Positions 56,124-64,000 of a stretch of DNA of 64,000 bases are shown here, piece by piece (position 1 is the first letter of the stretch; every line of letters starts with the position of its first letter). The DNA is from Wolbachia endosymbiont of Spodoptera picta (GTDB lineage Bacteria; Pseudomonadota; Alphaproteobacteria; Rickettsiales; Anaplasmataceae). The notes under the pieces are model-generated. The model did not search any database, was not told the DNA's origin, and saw only the letters and a list, made by a program, of their open reading frames with translations. The stretch lies in the NCBI RefSeq assembly GCF_018141665.1, contig NZ_CP067976.1:248001-312000 (forward strand). The letters are read 5' to 3'. The translations under genes were made by a program, and so were the position numbers.

Positions 56124-57654
56124 CATTGTAAATACTGACTTTGATATTGAAATCAAAGGCGTCACATGTAATCCTAAGACAGTTAAAGAAGGTTACCTTT
56201 TTGTTTGTGTGTCAGAAAGGAGTAAAGAACACGTAACATGTCTTCCTAATGGATGTGTATACAACTGTGTAGACGTTGTAATACAAGGGGCCAAGAAAGA
56301 TGTCATCCCAGTGCTCAGGCACTGGGATCCAGAAAATTTGATTGTAAACAAGCATACTAGACAATTGTATAATGAAAACTGGATTCCAGTGTCAAGCACT
56401 GGAATGACAAGTACTCCAAGTTTTGCAGTGCTTTACCATTCGGACCCTCAAGGAATATACAGTGAAATAGTCAGCAGGTTTTATCAATTCAAACAACCTA
56501 AATATGTTGCTGCTGTAACTGGTACGAATGGTAAAACTTCAGTGGTGGAATTTTGTCGCCAGATTTGGCAAGATAATGCAGCGTCTATAGGAACACTGGG
56601 AACATGTGTCAATAATAATAGAAAAGATAATAGCCTTACAACGCCAAGTGCAGATGATCTTTATTCCACATTGCGTGACATAAATAATAAGAACGTAGAA
56701 CACTTAGCATTAGAAGCTTCAAGCCATGGAATCGATCAATACAGAATCCATGGACTCAGGCTCAATGCTGCAGCTTTTACTAATTTCTCTCAAGATCATT
56801 TGGACTATCACAAAAGTATTGATGAGTATTTTGAGGCCAAGAAAAGGTTGTTTGATGAGGTATTGCCAAAAGAAAAAACAGCGATTTTAAATGCAGATAT
56901 AGGCGAATATGGAGAGTTGCTCAACATAGCTGAAAAGCGTGGCAACAAAGTTATAACCTATGGAAAAAAAAACTCTGACATTACTTTATTAAAGCAGATA
57001 CCCACTGCCAATGGTCAATACCTGACAATTCAAATCGGTGATGAAATTTATAACGCATTTTTTCCGATTTTTGGGCAATTTCAAGCATATAATTTGTTGT
57101 GTGCAATCGGTATAGTTATTTCATCTGGTATGGACTATCAAAGAATGTGTATAGATAAACTCGCTTATCCATCTGGAAGAATGGAAAAAGTGAACACTTT
57201 TGCATTTGTCGATTACGCTCATACTCCAAGTGCACTCAAACAAGCTCTGTTGTCTTTAAAATGGCACTTCAATAAAAAGATAGTTCTAGTGTTTGGTTGT
57301 GGCGGGAATCGTGATCAAACAAAACGTGCAGAGATGGGTAAAATAGCACAAATGCTTGCAGGTAAAGTTATAGTCACAGATGACAATCCGCGTGATGAAG
57401 ATCCGGGGAAAATTCGTCACGATATTTTGTTACATTGCCCTGATGCACTGGAGATAGGAGATAGAAAAAAAGCTATAGAGAAAGGTATAAATATAGCACA
57501 TGATGAAAATATGATTCTGCTAGTTGCAGGAAAAGGACATGAAAGATTCCAAATAATAGAAGGCCAATCCCTTGAATTTAGTGATGTTGAAGTTATTAGA
57601 GAGGGCCAAAAATTTGCTACTGCTGTTTTGCTCTCTCCTTCATCCAACGCCTGA
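56092..57654 (+). CDS. murE: MurE: UDP-MurNAc-tripeptide synthetase
   Basis: About 520 aa from the ATG at 56092 (a GTG at 56083 is in frame too). Adds meso-diaminopimelate to UDP-MurNAc-L-Ala-D-Glu in the cytoplasm. ATP loop T-G-T-N-G-K-T-S near residue 145 and D-N-P-R near residue 430, the DAP-selecting motif. Residues ~71-106 come from an in-frame palindromic element (56301-56409), so the N-terminal domain has a foreign loop. The last ~15 residues come from the edge of an IS630 remnant (57609 onward), which has replaced the natural end. Whether the enzyme is still active is not known. Confidence 0.93.
   Translation: MIVRLKELLHNIVNTDFDIEIKGVTCNPKTVKEGYLFVCVSERSKEHVTCLPNGCVYNCVDVVIQGAKKDVIPVLRHWDPENLIVNKHTRQLYNENWIPVSSTGMTSTPSFAVLYHSDPQGIYSEIVSRFYQFKQPKYVAAVTGTNGKTSVVEFCRQIWQDNAASIGTLGTCVNNNRKDNSLTTPSADDLYSTLRDINNKNVEHLALEASSHGIDQYRIHGLRLNAAAFTNFSQDHLDYHKSIDEYFEAKKRLFDEVLPKEKTAILNADIGEYGELLNIAEKRGNKVITYGKKNSDITLLKQIPTANGQYLTIQIGDEIYNAFFPIFGQFQAYNLLCAIGIVISSGMDYQRMCIDKLAYPSGRMEKVNTFAFVDYAHTPSALKQALLSLKWHFNKKIVLVFGCGGNRDQTKRAEMGKIAQMLAGKVIVTDDNPRDEDPGKIRHDILLHCPDALEIGDRKKAIEKGINIAHDENMILLVAGKGHERFQIIEGQSLEFSDVEVIREGQKFATAVLLSPSSNA
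56301..56409 (+). repeat. Palindromic element inserted in frame in murE
   Basis: A 109-bp stretch with inverted ends TGTCATCCCAGTGCTCAGGC... and ...GTCAAGCACTGGAATGACA. The arms pair over about 15-20 bases with mismatches, and inner CACTGGGATCC/GGATTCCAGTG arms add another stem. It reads through with no stop and codes for D-V-I-P-V-L-R-H-W-D-P and W-I-P-V-S-S-T-G-M-T. Confidence 0.9.
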
Positions 57655-57753
57655 ATGGCTTTTTTCCTTAAGTCATAACTGTACGCTGCTGGCATTTTTA
57701 CCTTCTTGTTACACTAAATCACTATCTTATCTTGTTCCTACTATTATGAGAAG
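57609..57753 (-). mobile_element. IS630-family remnant at the end of murE
   Basis: Minus-strand frame from 57695 reads M-P-A-A-Y-S-Y-D-L-R-K-K-A-I-Q-A-L-D-E-G-E-S-K-style start and then breaks at 57609. The bases to 57753 (CTATCTTATCTTGTTCC, then TACTATTATG) are the outer end and match the region before the copy at 40462. Inactive; it supplies the last codons of murE in the opposite direction. Confidence 0.8.
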
Positions 57754-58021
57754 AGCTATACAAGGATATGAAAGTGGAGATTGTGGTTACAAGATTAGTG
57801 AGAGAATATAGAAAAATTGAGGATGAAATATTGCGTGATATAGTTCATTTAGTGATAAAGGCTCTTACAGGTATAGTAGCGCTTCATAAGTAAGAATATT
57901 TTTACAAAGAATTTAATAATCACAATTTAGGCAATGATGAAAGTTCTTTAAGAAAAAAGTTTAATACTATCAAGAAAAGTTTGCATAGGCATAGCAATAT
58001 AATACATAATAATTAAAATAT
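57754..58021. other. Spacer between IS630 remnant and miaA
   Basis: About 270 bp with no supported gene; convergent or trailing DNA between murE and the leftward miaA. It may be decayed sequence left by the IS630 insertion. Confidence 0.4.
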
Positions 58022-58906
58022 CTAAAATTCTGTCAATTTATTTGCACAGTCAATCACTTGAGAATTCGGAAATTGATTTTTAAACCAAGTGTACTGGCGT
58101 TTTGCATAATGCCTTGTGTTTGTTTGAGCAATCTGTATTGCTTCGTCTAAAGTAATCTCCCCTTTTAAGTATCTTATAATTTCTGGTACTCCATGTGCTT
58201 TCATAGCTGGCAAATGTGGAGATGGGTTCATGCTAAGTAGGTTTTTTACTTCATCAGTTGCTCCATTTTCAACCATTTCAATAAAACGAGAATTTATTTT
58301 TCGGTATATATCCTCACGTTTAGGTAGAATTGTATATACCTTAAAATTATTGAACAAAAGAGGCTGTCTATTTTCTTGCCATACAAAGATTGTCTTGCCA
58401 GTTTCAGTGATAACTTCAAGTGCTCTTGAGAGGCGATGTGAGTCATTAATAAATATTTTACCTTGAATCCTTGGATCTTTGCTTAGCACTAATTTGTAGA
58501 ATTCCTCTTTACTTAAATTTTTCCTAAGTTCATTTACGTTTTCTCTCACTTCCTGGCTTATTTGTGGAATCGATGATAATCCCTTGATTAAGCTGCTAAT
58601 GTAAAGCCCACTTCCTCCAGTGATGATGGGTATTCGTGAATTTTTCAGCGCGTTGTTAACTTCCCTCTTTAAATCCTCTAGCCATAAACCTACGGAATAA
58701 TTTTCTCTTGCTGAAACATAACCGTATAGCCTATAAAATTCTTTCTGCTTTGGTGGTTGAGCAGTAATTACGGGAATCTCTTTGTATACCTGCTTTGAGT
58801 CACAGTTTATTATGCTAATGTTTTTATACTTTTTTATCAAGTTATCGCATAATTCTGATTTACCTGAGGCTGTAATTCCTGTAATAATTACTATATTATC
58901 CTTCAT
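58022..58906 (-). CDS. miaA: tRNA dimethylallyltransferase
   Basis: 294 aa. Transfers a dimethylallyl group to A37 of tRNAs that read UNN codons. P-loop G-I-T-A-S-G-K-S near residue 10, D-S-K-Q-V-Y near residue 36, G-G-S-G-L-Y-I-S-S-L near residue 97 and T-R-H-Y-A-K-R-Q-Y-T-W-F near residue 263. Full length. Confidence 0.96.
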   Translation of the reverse strand: MKDNIVIITGITASGKSELCDNLIKKYKNISIINCDSKQVYKEIPVITAQPPKQKEFYRLYGYVSARENYSVGLWLEDLKREVNNALKNSRIPIITGGSGLYISSLIKGLSSIPQISQEVRENVNELRKNLSKEEFYKLVLSKDPRIQGKIFINDSHRLSRALEVITETGKTIFVWQENRQPLLFNNFKVYTILPKREDIYRKINSRFIEMVENGATDEVKNLLSMNPSPHLPAMKAHGVPEIIRYLKGEITLDEAIQIAQTNTRHYAKRQYTWFKNQFPNSQVIDCANKLTEF

Positions 58907-58981
58907 TCATATTAATATAACTAACCTATGATAGGGTGTAGTAAAAATTTGGATTCTACAATCTAAAATTTGGAGACTTTT

Positions 58982-59452
58982 ATGGCAGAAAATGATAACG
59001 ATAACTCGTTTACTAAGCGTTTTACAAATAGGACCTCTAATGAGACAAGAGGAGGTTTTTCCAGTAAGTATTCATCTCAAAATACCAAAGAACATGCACT
59101 AGGAGCAAAAGGAAAAATTTCTGAATTGGCAAACAAAAAAGCTGAAGCCAAGGAAGCTTTTTCTGAAAGTGGCGGCATAAAGAGTAAAAGCAGAACTATC
59201 AACGAAAGATCCTTTGCTGATGCAACAAGAAGAAGTAGATCAGATCTCATATATCTAGTTCGTGGTAAAGATCGAGGAAGATCAGCTTGGCACTGTGTAT
59301 TAATTGATAAAGATAAAAGAGAAATGTTTCTGGCAAAAAGTAGAACTGGCTCTATAGATGTTGCAGATTATGGAGAGATTTTATATTCAGGATGGGGAGA
59401 TGATCCACCACAGACGATAGTCGATAAAATCAATGAGGAGTTCGGATTGTAG
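58982..59452 (+). CDS. Conserved hypothetical protein (Rickettsiales type)
   Basis: 157 aa from the ATG at 58982 (frame opens at 58970 with M-E-T-F). Disordered, Ser/Lys-rich first ~85 residues, then a compact C-terminal domain with Y-L-V-R-G-K-D-R-G-R-S-A-W-H-C-V-L-I-D-K and Y-S-G-W-G-D-D-P-P near residue 138. I recall no function for it; no membrane or signal segment. It starts 76 bp after the divergent miaA start. Confidence 0.7.
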   Translation: MAENDNDNSFTKRFTNRTSNETRGGFSSKYSSQNTKEHALGAKGKISELANKKAEAKEAFSESGGIKSKSRTINERSFADATRRSRSDLIYLVRGKDRGRSAWHCVLIDKDKREMFLAKSRTGSIDVADYGEILYSGWGDDPPQTIVDKINEEFGL

Positions 59453-59599
59453 TAAATCTGTTGTAAAAACGAGCAGTTGCTAATAAAATTTACTGTAAGT
59501 ATACAACAGATGCGTGCTAGCCATTTCGGTATCTTAATTGCTACCATATAGGGAGATAACGGTAAACCCAGAGCTATTGTAGACATAAGTTTTAGCTAT

Positions 59600-60187
59600 A
59601 TGGTATTTGAAGTAATAAATGCAATAAAAAATAATTTGTTAGCATGCTTTCCAACAGAGACAGTATATGCTCTTTCTTGTAATGCGCTAGGTAACGAATC
59701 TATAGAAAAAATATATCGAATAAAAAAGCGTTCTCAAAACAAGCCGCTCTCTGTATTTGTTAGTAATATTGATAGTTTGATAAATATAGCAAAGGTAAAG
59801 GAAGAGTATATCGATTTAATAAACTATTTTTCTCCTGGACCAATGACCTATATTTTACCACTTCAAGATAACAGTATATTACCAAATGAGTTCTTTAAAG
59901 ATAGTATAGGCATAAGAATTCCTGATCATCCTATTGCGATTTCAATATTAAATGAACTGAAAACTCCAGTAGTTGCAACTAGTATTAACATTTCAGGAGA
60001 AAAAAGTATATGCAAAGCAAGAGATATACCTCAGTCTATTAAGCAACACTTATCTGCAGTAATTGAAGATGATGAATTAGTTTCTGGTATAGAATCTACT
60101 ATTATTGACTTAACTGGAGACAAGATTAAGGTTTTAAGAAAAGGTAAAATTTCATTACAAACAATAAATAACGAATTTTCAAACTAA
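59600..60187 (+). CDS. tsaC: Threonylcarbamoyl-AMP synthase (Sua5/YrdC family)
   Basis: 195 aa. Makes threonylcarbamoyl-AMP for t6A37 of tRNA. F-P-T-E-T-V-Y-A-L near residue 17, K-K-R-S-Q-N-K-P-L-S-V near residue 44 and S-I-N-I-S-G near residue 133 are the YrdC signature. 17 bp before holB. Confidence 0.94.
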   Translation: MVFEVINAIKNNLLACFPTETVYALSCNALGNESIEKIYRIKKRSQNKPLSVFVSNIDSLINIAKVKEEYIDLINYFSPGPMTYILPLQDNSILPNEFFKDSIGIRIPDHPIAISILNELKTPVVATSINISGEKSICKARDIPQSIKQHLSAVIEDDELVSGIESTIIDLTGDKIKVLRKGKISLQTINNEFSN

Positions 60188-60204
60188 GATCTATAGGAGA
60201 AAGA

Positions 60205-61056
60205 ATGAAAAAGGTGATAGGCCACAACCAAGCAAAAAAAAAGATAATGAACAACTTGTCTGTTCAATCTTGGCTGATCTGTGGTAAAAAAGGTATAGGA
60301 AAAGCAACATTCGCAAAATCCTTTTCTAATTGGTTTCTTATAAAAAATTACGATGAAGTAGCATTAGACTTACACATTGTTGAAGGTGATACAATAGGAG
60401 TGGAAAAGGTGAGAGAAATGAAAAACTTTTTGCACTTAAGCCCCATTCAATCAGAATATAAAATAGCTATAATAGATAGCTTAGAGTCAATGACTAATAA
60501 TGCTAAAAATGCAATATTAAAAATATTAGAGGAGCCGCCACAAAATTCTAAAATATTTGTAATTAGCCATAAGCCATATGATGTACAAACCACCATCCGG
60601 TGTAGGTGTTTTCAGCTGAATTTACTTCCATTAACTTACGATGAAACAAAGCAGGTTGTTTCATCTCAGTGTAAATTCGACGATAAAATATTTAGTGAGA
60701 TCATTACTTTGTTTCCTGGAACTCCGGGAGTAATAATAAATGCAATAAACAGTGGTGCTTATGAGTCACATAAGCATTTTTATACATTTTTCCGTAATCT
60801 AAATAATTCTGATATAGTTAATAAAATAATTAATAGTGAGATTGAGCTAGAACTAGCATCACATATAATTCAAACCTCCATTTTAGAAAGTATAAAGAAA
60901 GAAGTAAATAATGTTGAAATTCTACTAAGTCAATGGAAAGAAATAGATGAACTTTTCGTTGCTGCAAAGCAATTTCGCTTAGATAAAAAGCATGTTTTAG
61001 CTAATGTAGTTAACATCATGACACAAAAATGTAATACTTTTAACATAAATTTATGA
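60205..61056 (+). CDS. holB: DNA polymerase III delta' subunit-like protein
   Basis: 283 aa. Clamp-loader AAA+ core: G-K-K-G-I-G-K-A-T near residue 28, I-A-I-I-D-S-L-E-S and the L-K-I-L-E-E-P-P turn near residue 110. The zinc-binding Cys set of many delta' proteins is not seen. It would load the sliding clamp together with the tau and delta subunits. GGAGAAAG lies 5 nt before the ATG. Confidence 0.9.
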   Translation: MKKVIGHNQAKKKIMNNLSVQSWLICGKKGIGKATFAKSFSNWFLIKNYDEVALDLHIVEGDTIGVEKVREMKNFLHLSPIQSEYKIAIIDSLESMTNNAKNAILKILEEPPQNSKIFVISHKPYDVQTTIRCRCFQLNLLPLTYDETKQVVSSQCKFDDKIFSEIITLFPGTPGVIINAINSGAYESHKHFYTFFRNLNNSDIVNKIINSEIELELASHIIQTSILESIKKEVNNVEILLSQWKEIDELFVAAKQFRLDKKHVLANVVNIMTQKCNTFNINL

Positions 61057-61092
61057 TAAAATTCTGCTAATTTAATACTGAAAGTATATAAC

Positions 61093-61887
61093 TTGAATGA
61101 TAATAAATTAACTGTATGGCAATCAATAGAAGTTTTAACAAACACTATACTGAACATGCAGAAAGAATTGAGTTTAATCAAGAATACATCTTTAGATCAA
61201 GACGTCACTTTAGAAAAAGGGAAGGAGCTATCAAGTGGCATCTATGAGGCAAATTTTAAGCTAAACAAGGCAATCAATATAGCTACTTTGCCAAGAATTG
61301 GCTATCATATGATTAATGATGAACTTGTTGTACGTAATCATATTACGAAAGAGGAAGTAAAGATCCCTAGAGATTTTCATTACTTTAAAGTTGTTAAATC
61401 CAATCACGATGATTGTAAATTAACGTTTTGTAATTTTTTAGGTAATGAGTTTTTTGAATATAAAAAGTATGATCCACAATATTCTGGTCTTTCAGATGAA
61501 TATAAACTCATGGATTTTGGTAGTATAAAAAAGACTAATAATCTAAAACTTAAGGAGTATGTTGGTCATGCACCTAAATTTTTTGCTGTAGAAGGATCTA
61601 TTGAGCCTGGATCTGAAAACCATGTAATTGATCTATTTGAGCTAGTCAGAGACGGTAAAGGCAAAAAAGTGGGAACTCTTGCTGATGAATTTGGTTATTT
61701 TGATGATCAAAATAAATTACACTACTATAATTATCACAAAAGTGCAGAAAGTAATACTTATGATCCTGAAAGCTTCAGTGTAAAAATGATAAATTTAGAT
61801 GTGAGCAAAATTGATAAATTTCACCTTATTGCAGAACAAGGTGATATAATAATTCATCCTATTTTGGAAAATTTAGACATATTTTAA
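61093..61887 (+). CDS. Conserved hypothetical protein next to a virB8 paralogue
   Basis: 264 aa beginning at a TTG (61093), since the nearest ATG is out of frame. The frame is otherwise unbroken. N-terminal helix-rich segment, then a beta-rich body with Y-K-K-Y-D-P-Q-Y and F-F-A-V-E-G-S-I-E-P-G-S. No membrane helix or signal peptide. I do not recognise the family. The virB8-like gene starts 44 bp after its stop. Confidence 0.7.
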   Translation: MNDNKLTVWQSIEVLTNTILNMQKELSLIKNTSLDQDVTLEKGKELSSGIYEANFKLNKAINIATLPRIGYHMINDELVVRNHITKEEVKIPRDFHYFKVVKSNHDDCKLTFCNFLGNEFFEYKKYDPQYSGLSDEYKLMDFGSIKKTNNLKLKEYVGHAPKFFAVEGSIEPGSENHVIDLFELVRDGKGKKVGTLADEFGYFDDQNKLHYYNYHKSAESNTYDPESFSVKMINLDVSKIDKFHLIAEQGDIIIHPILENLDIF

Positions 61888-61931
61888 AGTTTTTTAGAGT
61901 ATCCAGTATATTATATAATTGGGTTTGTATT

Positions 61932-62591
61932 ATGGAAGATAAATTACTTGAATCAGTAAAAAACAAAAGTTACTTCAGGAAAGCAGTTGAATGGTATTGC
62001 CACAGATACCTGTTCTGCGTTGTAGAAAGATCTTGGATGGCGTTAATAGCGTTACTTCTCTTAGTATGTTTATTTTTATCACTACTAAACATATACCTAT
62101 TACTTCCTGTTAAAAAAGATTTAAATTTTGTGAAGTATATGAACCACACAGAAGATGAGTTCTCTGCAATACATAAACTTAGTTTTAGTAAAAAAGAAGA
62201 TGAGTACATTTCCATAGCAAGGTATTTAATAAGTAAATATATTGAAACATATGAGTCCTCTCGGACTGTTGAGCCAAAGTATCAAGAAAATTTTATAAAA
62301 AACAATTCTATATATAAAATCTATCAAGACTTTCAGGAAAAAGTAAACAATGAAGCTGTTTCATCCACAAGAAAAATTACCAACACAAACGTAACAACAC
62401 TATCTATTGACCGATCGATCAAGGACTTAGTTACATTTGCTGGAAATGCCACTGTAGTTTTTGCAGCTGAGCAAAATAAGAAAATGAAAGACTATGCTGT
62501 GGAGGTTAGATTTACTTTATCAAACATGAAAGCAACTCTAACTGGTATAATACCATTTAAATTTATTGTTAACGGCTATAAATACAGGTGA
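61932..62591 (+). CDS. virB8: VirB8-like type IV secretion protein (stand-alone paralogue)
   Basis: 219 aa. One membrane helix (W-M-A-L-I-A-L-L-L-L-V-C-L-F-L-S-L-L) near residues 36-60 and a periplasmic C-terminal domain in the NTF2-like VirB8 fold. The family's N-terminal charged region is present. No other T4SS gene is in the window, so it is away from the main virB cluster. Low sequence conservation makes the exact class less sure, and Rickettsiales often carry extra VirB8 copies. Confidence 0.8.
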   Translation: MEDKLLESVKNKSYFRKAVEWYCHRYLFCVVERSWMALIALLLLVCLFLSLLNIYLLLPVKKDLNFVKYMNHTEDEFSAIHKLSFSKKEDEYISIARYLISKYIETYESSRTVEPKYQENFIKNNSIYKIYQDFQEKVNNEAVSSTRKITNTNVTTLSIDRSIKDLVTFAGNATVVFAAEQNKKMKDYAVEVRFTLSNMKATLTGIIPFKFIVNGYKYR

Positions 62592-62605
62592 TTACATTTA
62601 AAAAA

Positions 62606-64000
62606 TTACTTGGTAGCTAAAAAAATAACTAAAGTGCATACAGCAGTAACAACTGGAGGTAAAATTAGAAGCATTGGTGTCTTTTTAATAAAATAATTTC
62701 TAGAAGGTTTTAAGAAAAAGGCATTGTAAATTATCGGTAAGAAGTATAGAGCGTTGAGTATAGTACTGACAATTAACACCAGAGCTACAAATACAGAAAG
62801 TGTTACATTACTAGAGTTAAAAACAGCTTGAAAAATGAAAAATTTGCTCCAAAAAGTCGGAGCAGGTGGTACCCCTATCATGGACAATGCACCTATAGTA
62901 AATGCTATCATACTAATTGGCATACTACGTCCTATACCGTGAATTCTATCTATGTATTTCTCACCTGTTTTCGTTATTATTGCTCCAGCAGTGAAAAACA
63001 AAGTGATTTTTGCAAATGCGTGGCAAACTAATTGAAAAATTGCAACCCTCATGCTGAATTCACTAAAAATTGAAGCAAGCAATATAATATATGACAACTG
63101 AGAGATGGTAGAATAAGCAAGCAATTTCTTTAATTCCTTTTGCTTTAATGCAATTAACGATGCAGTAATAATAGTAAATCCAGCAGCGTACGGAAGCCAT
63201 CCTCCAGCAAACCAACTTTGCTGTGCAAAACGTTGCATATTATCGATGCCAAAAGTGTATAATATAACTTTGATGATGATGAACACTCCTGATTTCACAA
63301 CAGCAACAGCATGTAGTAGTGCGCTTACAGGAGTTGGTGCAACCATTGCTTTTGGCAACCAAAAATGCATTGGCATTAATGCAGCTTTTCCTATTCCATA
63401 AATCAGCATAGCAAAACACACTGCAATAAAAGTTATGAACGAAGTATCAAACTTGAATATTCCACCTCTTACAAAGTCTAAAGTATGGAATTCATTATAT
63501 AAGAGGCCTATTGCAGGAAAAAGTAACACTAAAGAAGAGAAAAATAGTAAACCAAAGTAATAGCGTCCTGCAATTACTGATTCATTTGTTGAGTTGTAAG
63601 TAATCAGAGGGTATGTACTAATAGTTAGAAGCTCGTAAAAGACAAATGTAGTGAGCAAATCTCCAGAAAAAGCAATAAACATTGCACAGCTAATCGCTAT
63701 TGAAAAAAAGCATAGAAAACTCGAGTAGTTACTATCAGCATAGTTATTTCGCATATAACATATTGCATACATACTGGTTAGTACCCACAAAAATGATATT
63801 AATAAACTGAATATTGCCCCACTAGACTCTAACTTTAAACTAATATGCAAATTATTACCAAAGTCCATGAGAATAAATTGAGAATGATCACCATACACCA
63901 AATATAAAGTGCATAGAGATGTATACGCAAATAGAAGCATAGAAGAAACAACAGTAATGCTATTGTTCAATCTGGGCCATTTACTAGTAAAAGAAATAGC
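62606..64000 (-). CDS. Mrp/Nuo-type proton antiporter subunit (MnhD/NuoM-like), 5' end outside
   Basis: At least 464 aa, open to the right window edge. A TTG at 63970 could start it, but the frame continues to the edge (K-W-P-R-L-N-N before S-I-T-V-V), so the true start lies beyond. About 14 hydrophobic helices. F-Y-E-L-L-T-I-S-T-Y-P-L near residue 93, then A-L-M-P-M-H-F-W-L-P-K-A-M-V-A-P-T-P-V-S-A-L-L-H-A and the S-Q-L-S-Y lysine-rich loop are Nuo/Mrp-antiporter marks. It probably takes part in Na+/H+ exchange or proton pumping. Confidence 0.88.
   Translation of the reverse strand, partial: AISFTSKWPRLNNSITVVSSMLLFAYTSLCTLYLVYGDHSQFILMDFGNNLHISLKLESSGAIFSLLISFLWVLTSMYAICYMRNNYADSNYSSFLCFFSIAISCAMFIAFSGDLLTTFVFYELLTISTYPLITYNSTNESVIAGRYYFGLLFFSSLVLLFPAIGLLYNEFHTLDFVRGGIFKFDTSFITFIAVCFAMLIYGIGKAALMPMHFWLPKAMVAPTPVSALLHAVAVVKSGVFIIIKVILYTFGIDNMQRFAQQSWFAGGWLPYAAGFTIITASLIALKQKELKKLLAYSTISQLSYIILLASIFSEFSMRVAIFQLVCHAFAKITLFFTAGAIITKTGEKYIDRIHGIGRSMPISMIAFTIGALSMIGVPPAPTFWSKFFIFQAVFNSSNVTLSVFVALVLIVSTILNALYFLPIIYNAFFLKPSRNYFIKKTPMLLILPPVVTAVCTLVIFLATK

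Overview
The window is a stretch of an AT-rich alphaproteobacterial endosymbiont chromosome that I read as Wolbachia (Anaplasmataceae). The grounds are the combination of phage WO-type head genes with a nested ankyrin gene, an 11-gene sugar/lipid-modification block matching the published Wolbachia 'Undecim cluster' gene content, two further signs of Wolbachia-type ankyrin and palindromic-element load, and a conserved Rickettsiales housekeeping block (rne/rng, dnaK, bolA, murE, miaA, a virB8 paralogue). No database search was possible, so the strain is not assigned.

Left arm (1-13930): eleven genes, two rightward (EamA permease, cut by the window edge; UDP-glucose 6-dehydrogenase) and nine in one tightly packed leftward operon (nucleotidyltransferase, NAD-dependent epimerase, glycosyltransferase/radical SAM fusion, KWG-repeat/methyltransferase fusion, PhyH dioxygenase, ABC exporter, two PLP lyases, MFS carrier). 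Together they look like a pathway that makes, modifies and moves a sugar-containing molecule.

Prophage remnant (about 14500-40400): a RepA-like Toprim primase/helicase gene is split by a 1271-bp IS3-family element with perfect 45-bp ends. About 2.5 kb without genes follows, including a cluster of iteron-like repeats. A leftward lambda-like head operon then runs from a RuvC-like nuclease (33591) down to a gpFII-like connector (22366). Its order is RuvC-like, ParB-methylase, terminase small subunit, ankyrin protein, terminase large subunit (frameshifted), gpW, DUF1016 nuclease, portal, protease, decoration protein, major capsid, gpFII. Tail, baseplate, integrase and lysis genes are absent. Two apparently identical 1919-bp group II introns lie in opposite orientation at the two edges (20444-22362 and 37762-39680). 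One sits 3 nt after the stop codon of the gpFII gene and the other abuts a ParA gene that lacks its P-loop. A two-gene unknown operon (33809-36113) and a RhuM-family gene fill the right edge.

Transition (40400-45700): an IS630 remnant, a small membrane protein, a decayed gene encoding an EPIYA motif and proline-rich SH3-ligand-like segments, peroxiredoxin plus thioredoxin reductase, and an ankyrin/coiled-coil/membrane protein.

Core arm (45795-64000): ubiB, zinc-uptake genes znuC and znuA, a small Cys-rich protein, rpmG, RNase E/G, dnaK, bolA, a Cys/Met PLP enzyme, murE (with an in-frame palindromic element), miaA, tsaC/sua5, holB, two Rickettsiales-type hypothetical genes, a stand-alone virB8 paralogue and an Mrp/Nuo-type proton antiporter subunit cut by the right edge. 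Of the candidate novelties, the decayed EPIYA effector-like gene, the unknown two-gene operon and the nuclease and ankyrin genes nested in the head operon are the most worth following.
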